Below are positions 7,263 through 10,693 of a stretch of 10,693 bases of DNA, one piece after another. The notes beneath the pieces are model-generated. The model was not told where the DNA came from, searched no databases, and saw only the letters and a list, made by a program, of their open reading frames with translations. The stretch's first letter is position 1. Each line of letters opens with the position of its first letter. The translations under genes and the position numbers were made by a program. This DNA is from Dehalococcoidia bacterium (GTDB lineage Bacteria; Chloroflexota; Dehalococcoidia; Lucifugimonadales; JAGWBF01), in the NCBI GenBank assembly GCA_021296025.1, contig JAGWBF010000057.1:1-10693 (forward strand), in the 5' to 3' direction.

Positions 7263-7871
7263 CTACTCTGCCGGTCCGGTGTACCGGTATTCGTCTCCCA
7301 TGTCCTGGTCGATGCCCGCGGCCACCATGATGCGCCTAACAAAGAAACCCACCAAATCGTCGATGCTAGAGGGGCGAAGGTAGAAGGCTGGCTCGGGAGG
7401 CAGCACCACAACGCCCATCCGCGCCAGTGTGAGCAGGTTCTCCAGGTGTATGGCGTGAAGGGGGGTCTCCCTGGGCACTACCACCAGCTTCCGCCCTTCC
7501 TTCAGGCATACGTCGGCTGCTCTCAAGAGCAGGTTGTTGGCCATGCCATGGGCGATTCCCGCCACGGTGGACATGCTGGAGGGCACCACCACCATGCCGA
7601 GGGTCGGGTAGGTGCCGCTGGCTATGGGTGCACGAGTGTCTCCCACAGAGTAATCAACGAAATGGGGATGCTCCCGCCACTGGGACAGCACATCCTTGTA
7701 GGGTTCGTCTATCTCGTCCTGCCATACCATGCGGGCATCGTTTGTGCACACCAAGGCCACGGGAACGTCTCTGCGCAGCAGCTCGTCCACCGATGCCTTG
7801 GCGATCATGGAGCCGCTGGCCCCCGAGATGCCGACCACCAGGGGCGGGCTGGCCGGACTCTTGTCGTTCAC
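7263..7871 (-). CDS. ubiX: UbiX/Pad1-family flavin prenyltransferase (MqnM-like)
   Basis: The 202-residue product belongs to the family that joins a dimethylallyl group to reduced FMN, making the prenyl-FMN cofactor used by UbiD decarboxylases. Visible marks are GISGASG (14-20), SSMST (98-102), RAADVCLKE (117-125), the catalytic block VVPRETPLHAIHLENL (131-146) with R134 and E135, PPEPAFYLRP (158-167) with Y164, and an Arg pair at 179-180. After GASG the more usual aromatic position reads Ser-Met-Ile, a mild departure. The start is GTG at 7871 in a GTGA overlap with the ubiA-like stop, with GGAGG 7 bases upstream. It lies in one operon with a UbiD-family gene, its expected client. In the futalosine menaquinone route this role is called MqnM. 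Confidence 0.94.
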   Translation of the reverse strand: MNDKSPASPPLVVGISGASGSMIAKASVDELLRRDVPVALVCTNDARMVWQDEIDEPYKDVLSQWREHPHFVDYSVGDTRAPIASGTYPTLGMVVVPSSMSTVAGIAHGMANNLLLRAADVCLKEGRKLVVVPRETPLHAIHLENLLTLARMGVVVLPPEPAFYLRPSSIDDLVGFFVRRIMVAAGIDQDMGDEYRYTGPAE

Positions 7872-8743
7872 AGGAGCACCTCCAGTATGGTGAAGACGAG
7901 CAGCGCCACGGCAACGTAGCTGTTGACGGTAAAGAAAGCCCTGTTGAGCTTGGACAGGTCACTTGGCTTCACCAAGGTGTGCTCGTAGGCCAGCAGGGCT
8001 GTGGCTATACCCACGCCTACGAAGTAGAAGACCCCCAGCTCCATCCAGACTCCCAGTGCGACCAGGGATGCCACGGTCAAGAGGTGCAATCCCCTGTACC
8101 ACCAGAAGGCGCCCACAAGCCCGAACCGCCGGGGGATGGACTGGATGCGGTACTTGCCGTCGAACTCGTAGTCTTGGCAGGAGTAGATGATGTCGAACCC
8201 ACCGATCCAGAAGGCTACGGAGGCTGCCAGCAGGACCGCCTGGGGGTCCAAGCTCCCGGTGACAGCTATCCAGGCACCGGCGGGGGCAATGCCGTCAGCC
8301 CAGCCCAGGATTAGATGGCTGCTCCATGTGTAGTACTTGGCGTAGGAGTAGGCGACTACATATACGGCGGCCACGGGCGCCAGGATCAGGGTGAGGGTGT
8401 TCAGCTGGTAGGCGGCGAATATGAACACGCCCAGGGACACCACCATCAGGGCACCCATCTCCCAGGGCCTTAGCGTCCCCTTGACCAGGTGCCGCTCGGC
8501 GGTGCGAGGATTGGATGCATCCTCCTTGTGGTGGATGAGCCGGTTGGAGGCCATGGCCAGCGTGCGGGCCCCGGCCATGGCGATGGTGATCCAGGCAAAC
8601 TGCTCCCAAGTGGGCCATCCCCCCGCCGCCAGGAACATGCCCAGGTAGGCAAAGGGAAGGGCAAACAGGGTGTGCTCGAAGCGCACCGCCTGGATGAACA
8701 GGTGGGCTTTGTGCAGGCCCCGCAGGGGCGCCGCCAGGGTCAT
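7868..8743 (-). CDS. ubiA: UbiA-family prenyltransferase (MqnP-like)
   Basis: This 291-residue membrane protein has about eight hydrophobic helices. The family attaches a polyprenyl chain to an aromatic acid at the membrane; in the futalosine menaquinone route MqnP prenylates a naphthoate. The first motif region, SNRLIHHKEDASNPRTAERH (66-85), is the form seen in bacterial UbiA-like enzymes, except that H71 stands where Asp is usual; D75 is kept. The second motif is intact: GGFDIIYSCQDYEFD (181-195) with D184, D191 and D195, followed by SIPRRFG. The start is ATG at 8743, in an ATGA overlap with the ubiD-like stop. The frame stays open to 9055, but that extension lies wholly inside the ubiD-like gene, is Arg/Gly/Pro-rich and not membrane-like, so I excluded it. 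The family is certain; the exact substrate is inferred from the neighbours. Confidence 0.93.
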   Translation of the reverse strand: MTLAAPLRGLHKAHLFIQAVRFEHTLFALPFAYLGMFLAAGGWPTWEQFAWITIAMAGARTLAMASNRLIHHKEDASNPRTAERHLVKGTLRPWEMGALMVVSLGVFIFAAYQLNTLTLILAPVAAVYVVAYSYAKYYTWSSHLILGWADGIAPAGAWIAVTGSLDPQAVLLAASVAFWIGGFDIIYSCQDYEFDGKYRIQSIPRRFGLVGAFWWYRGLHLLTVASLVALGVWMELGVFYFVGVGIATALLAYEHTLVKPSDLSKLNRAFFTVNSYVAVALLVFTILEVLL

Positions 8744-10194
8744 AGGCCGTACTCTGACCACTTGCGGTCCACCAGGGCGACCATTTCGGGGGCCATGACT
8801 ATATCCGGCGGCCACTCCCTGCCTCGCCCATCCATAGGCCCCTTGTTTGTGGCGTCGATTCCGACCTTGCTGCCGAACTTGGGTGTTGGCGTGGCATGGT
8901 CCAGGTCGTCCAGGGGGCCGGTGGCAAATAGAATGTCCTGGGCCGGGTCCATGTTGTTGGTGACCCTCCAGGCGACTTCGGACAGGTCGTGGACATTCAC
9001 ATTGGCGTCCACGACCACGATAGCCTTGGCCAGGGACATCAGCCCCATCCCCCACAGCCCGTACATCACTTTCTGGACTTGGCCCGGGTACTCCTTTCGC
9101 ACCGACACGATGACCAGGTTGTGGAACACCCCCTCGGCGGGCATGTTCATGTCCACCACCTCGGGGAGGATGGTCTGGATGATGGGGAGGAAGACCCGCT
9201 CGGTGACCTTACCCATGAAGTAGTCCTCCATGGGAGGGCGCCCGACGATGATGGTAGGGTATATGGGCTGCTGCCGGTGGGTTATGCAGGTCACGTGGAA
9301 GACGGGATAGGTGTCGGCCATGGAGTAGTATCCGGTGTGGTCTCCGAAAGGCCCCTCCACCGCCTCCTCGCCGGGCACGATATACCCCTCGACAATGATC
9401 TCGGCATGGGCGGGTACCTCCAGATCTACGCTCCGGGCCTTCACCATCTCCACGCCCTCTTCCCGGAGGAAGCCTGCCACCATGATTTCGTCCATACCTG
9501 GAGGCAGTGGAGCCGAGCCTGTCCAGATGCTGGCCGGGTCTCCTCCCAGGGCCACTGCCACCTCCAGGCGCTCCAGTCCCTGCCGGGCGCCGCTCCTCAG
9601 GTGGCTGGTGCCGACCTTGTGGGTCTGCCAGTGCATGGCGGCAGTGCGGCTATCATAGACCTGAATGCGGTACATGCCGACGTTACGGCTGCCCGTGTCC
9701 GGGTCCTTGGTGATGACCATGGGCAGGGTGATGTACCTGCCCGCGTCCATGGGCCAGCACTTGAGTATGGGGAAGCTGTTGAGGTCGATGCTTGCGCCGG
9801 TGTGCACCACCTCCTGGCAGGGAGCGCTGCCGACGCTCCTGGGCTGGTACGATGCTATGCGGGCCAGCTGGCCCACGGTCCGGAGCTTCTCCATGATGCC
9901 CTCGGGCGCGCCCTGAACCATGCCCAGAAGCTCGGTTATCCGGCCCACCAGGTCGTCCAGCTTCTCCACTCCCAGGGCCCAGGCCATGCGCTGCTCTGTG
10001 CCGTACATGTTGATGAGCACGGGAACGTCGTAGCCCTCCACGTTCTCGAAGAGGAGGGCGGGCCCTCCCTGCTTTACCACGCGGTCGCATATCTCGGCTA
10101 TCTCCAGCTCGCAGCTGACCGGGGTTGCAATCCTCTTCAGGTCGCCCTTCTGTTCCAGGAACCGGATGAAGTCCCGCAGGTCTTTGTACTTCAT
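8740..10194 (-). CDS. ubiD: UbiD-family prenyl-FMN-dependent decarboxylase (MqnL-like)
   Basis: The 484-residue product is near the usual UbiD length. The family decarboxylates aromatic or unsaturated acids using prenyl-FMN and a divalent metal. Cofactor/metal-site residues are visible: N171 and R176 in SRNVGMYR, H192 sixteen residues later in MHWQTHK, glutamates 265 and 269 in AEIIVEGYI, and E280 in VEGPFGDHTGYY. Other family blocks are PILKCWPMDAGRYIT (142-156) and PTIIVGRPPMEDYFMGK (313-329). The ATG start has only a weak GAG-type ribosome site. It is first in the four-gene operon and shares an ATGA with the ubiA-like gene. In the futalosine scheme MqnL removes the carboxyl group after prenylation; in ubiquinone makers UbiD does the same on prenyl-hydroxybenzoate. 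The neighbour set favours the menaquinone role. Confidence 0.95.
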   Translation of the reverse strand: MKYKDLRDFIRFLEQKGDLKRIATPVSCELEIAEICDRVVKQGGPALLFENVEGYDVPVLINMYGTEQRMAWALGVEKLDDLVGRITELLGMVQGAPEGIMEKLRTVGQLARIASYQPRSVGSAPCQEVVHTGASIDLNSFPILKCWPMDAGRYITLPMVITKDPDTGSRNVGMYRIQVYDSRTAAMHWQTHKVGTSHLRSGARQGLERLEVAVALGGDPASIWTGSAPLPPGMDEIMVAGFLREEGVEMVKARSVDLEVPAHAEIIVEGYIVPGEEAVEGPFGDHTGYYSMADTYPVFHVTCITHRQQPIYPTIIVGRPPMEDYFMGKVTERVFLPIIQTILPEVVDMNMPAEGVFHNLVIVSVRKEYPGQVQKVMYGLWGMGLMSLAKAIVVVDANVNVHDLSEVAWRVTNNMDPAQDILFATGPLDDLDHATPTPKFGSKVGIDATNKGPMDGRGREWPPDIVMAPEMVALVDRKWSEYGL

Positions 10195-10313
10195 AGAATC
10201 TCGCTCGTTTTGCTGGGGCCCACTTTCAGGCTAAGCATCATGTCAGGCTATTCCCGCTTCAGGTCTTGACCCACCGCAGAATACCGGGCCACCTGCCATC
10301 TCTCAGCTTCCAC

Positions 10314-10344
10314 ATTATATCCTGTACCAGGCACGCTGGGCCAA
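10314..10344 (-). promoter_or_regulatory. Predicted promoter of the ubiD-ubiA-ubiX-menG operon
   Basis: On the minus strand a perfect TATAAT lies at 10319-10314, with TTGGCC (10344-10339) 19 bases upstream as a stretched -35. The -10 shares the 8-mer GATATAAT with the hyuA promoter. Transcription would start near 10307, giving a leader of about 113 bases before the ubiD-like ATG. The perfect -10 is convincing; the spacing is not ideal. Confidence 0.45.
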
Positions 10345-10380
10345 TGGCCCCTTCGCCATTTTCCCTTATGCCCCGCTTCT

Positions 10381-10404
10381 CGCCGTTCCGGCGAAAGAGG
10401 GAAC
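10381..10404. repeat. Degenerate palindromic repeat copy
   Basis: GTTCCGGCGAAAGAGGGAAC at 10385-10404 has 5-base arms (GTTCC/GGAAC) around a core resembling the GCGAAAGCGGG repeat at 10442-10462 and 3433-3448. An overlapping hairpin, CGCCG-TTC-CGGCG, lies at 10381-10393. It is probably a decayed member of the same family. Confidence 0.5.
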
Positions 10405-10441
10405 CTACCTTATCCCACAGTACGGCGGTCGGAACGTAGAC

Positions 10442-10462
10442 TCCCGCTTTCGCGAGAGTGAC
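10442..10462 (-). repeat. Palindromic repeat copy with GAAA loop
   Basis: Read on the minus strand these 21 bases match 3428-3448 with two differences. The core TCTCGC-GAAA-GCGGGA folds as a 6-pair stem with one T-G pair. Both differences from the 3428 copy exchange C and T inside the stem and keep pairing with G. Confidence 0.7.
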
Positions 10463-10487
10463 GATAATTGGGGCGCAAACGCCTTTC

Positions 10488-10629
10488 GTCGTTGCGGCGG
10501 AGGCCGCAATCCAGGTCGGAGCATTGCTGGGTTTCAGGATGGATCCACCTTCGGTGTTGCCATTACACATCACAGTGGCAACCTGTTCCCGACCTGACTT
10601 TCCTGGATTGCGGCCTCCGCCGCAATGAC
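10488..10629. repeat. 142-base composite inverted repeat with central hairpin
   Basis: The outer arms are 10488-10515 and 10602-10629. They are 28 bases long and match as inverted copies at 27 of 28 positions. Each arm is itself a hairpin: ATTGCGGC and GCCGCAAT around a GGAG loop, with a G-T end pair in the left copy. Between the arms a further stem, GTTGCCATT (10556-10564) with AGTGGCAAC (10574-10582), has one T-G pair and a 9-base loop. The arms end in AATCCAGG and begin GTC, like dispersed palindromic repeats of other bacteria. No transposase or clear target duplication is visible. It may be two repeat insertions in opposite orientation or a small non-autonomous element. Confidence 0.7.
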
Positions 10630-10677
10630 GGGGGAGCCATTTGTCACACCCAACTATTTCCCTGCCTAGCCCCTACC

Positions 10678-10693
10678 GTCGCTCCCGCGAAAG
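10678..10693 (+). repeat. Palindromic repeat copy cut by the window edge
   Basis: GTCGCTCCCGCGAAAG matches 3428-3443 at 14 of 16 bases and would continue with the second stem arm beyond the window end. It is another member of the GAAA-loop repeat family. Confidence 0.6.

Larger units (their letters stand above)
10195..10693. other. Non-coding, repeat-rich region upstream of the quinone operon
   Basis: These 499 bases carry no credible protein gene. A 104-codon frame on the minus strand (10573-10259) is mostly translated repeat and gap sequence. What can be seen is the predicted ubiD promoter near 10314-10344, a 7-base direct repeat (CAGGCTA at 10227-10233 and 10244-10250) in the ubiD leader, and at least five copies or fragments of short palindromic elements between 10247 and the window end. 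The segments between the repeats show nothing I recognise. Confidence 0.6.

Noticed and set aside
8744..9055. N-terminal extension of the UbiA-like frame
   Set aside because: The extension sits inside the UbiD-like gene in another frame and is Arg/Gly/Pro-rich and non-membrane. The ATG at 8743 starts at the family's usual N-terminus and gives a standard ATGA overlap.
8989..10269. Open frame of 426 codons on the plus strand
   Set aside because: It lies opposite the clear UbiD-family gene. The His/Val/Gly-rich translation is the antisense pattern of a GC-rich gene and shows no domain.
10259..10573. Open frame of 104 codons on the minus strand upstream of the quinone operon
   Set aside because: It runs through the palindromic repeats and the predicted ubiD promoter, has no ribosome site or recognisable domain, and its composition is that of translated repeat sequence.

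Overview
The window is GC-rich bacterial DNA with tightly packed genes, frequent GTG starts and 4-base start/stop overlaps. Gene content (late menaquinone genes of UbiD/UbiA/UbiX/UbiE type, a HyuA/HyuB pair, an HAE1-type RND pump, a VapBC pair) fits an environmental, menaquinone-using bacterium. Chloroflexota (Dehalococcoidia/SAR202-like) is my best guess, but it is an inference from gene content and style, not from a marker gene.

Layout, plus strand: positions 1-1277 hold the C-terminal part of an RND-family efflux transporter whose start lies outside the window. An extended -10 promoter (TGATATAAT) then leads into hyuA (1353-3368) and hyuB (3510-5093), the two subunits of a hydantoinase/oxoprolinase-type ATP-dependent amidohydrolase. 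The 141-base gap between them carries copies of a small palindromic repeat. After a 277-base gap comes a VapB (AbrB-fold) antitoxin (5371-5637) overlapping a PIN-domain VapC toxin (5634-6047).

Layout, minus strand: a small cupin gene (6100-6450) converges on vapC and has its own predicted promoter. Further right is a four-gene operon read right to left: ubiD-like decarboxylase (10194-8740), ubiA-like prenyltransferase (8743-7868), ubiX-like flavin prenyltransferase (7871-7263) and menG/ubiE methyltransferase (7260-6526). The junctions are ATGA overlap, GTGA overlap and a 2-base gap. The set matches the late steps of menaquinone synthesis proposed for the futalosine route (MqnP, MqnL, MqnM, then MenG): prenylation, prenyl-FMN-dependent decarboxylation and C-methylation of the quinone ring.

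The last 500 bases (10195-10693) contain no credible gene. They hold the predicted promoter of the quinone operon and a cluster of short palindromic repeats related to the one between hyuA and hyuB, including a 142-base composite inverted repeat. I see no CRISPR array, tRNA, rRNA or transposase. The most notable points are the repeat family with stem-preserving base changes, a His in place of the expected first Asp of the UbiA metal-binding motif, and a candidate operator in front of vapBC. I did not find a convincing new multi-gene system.
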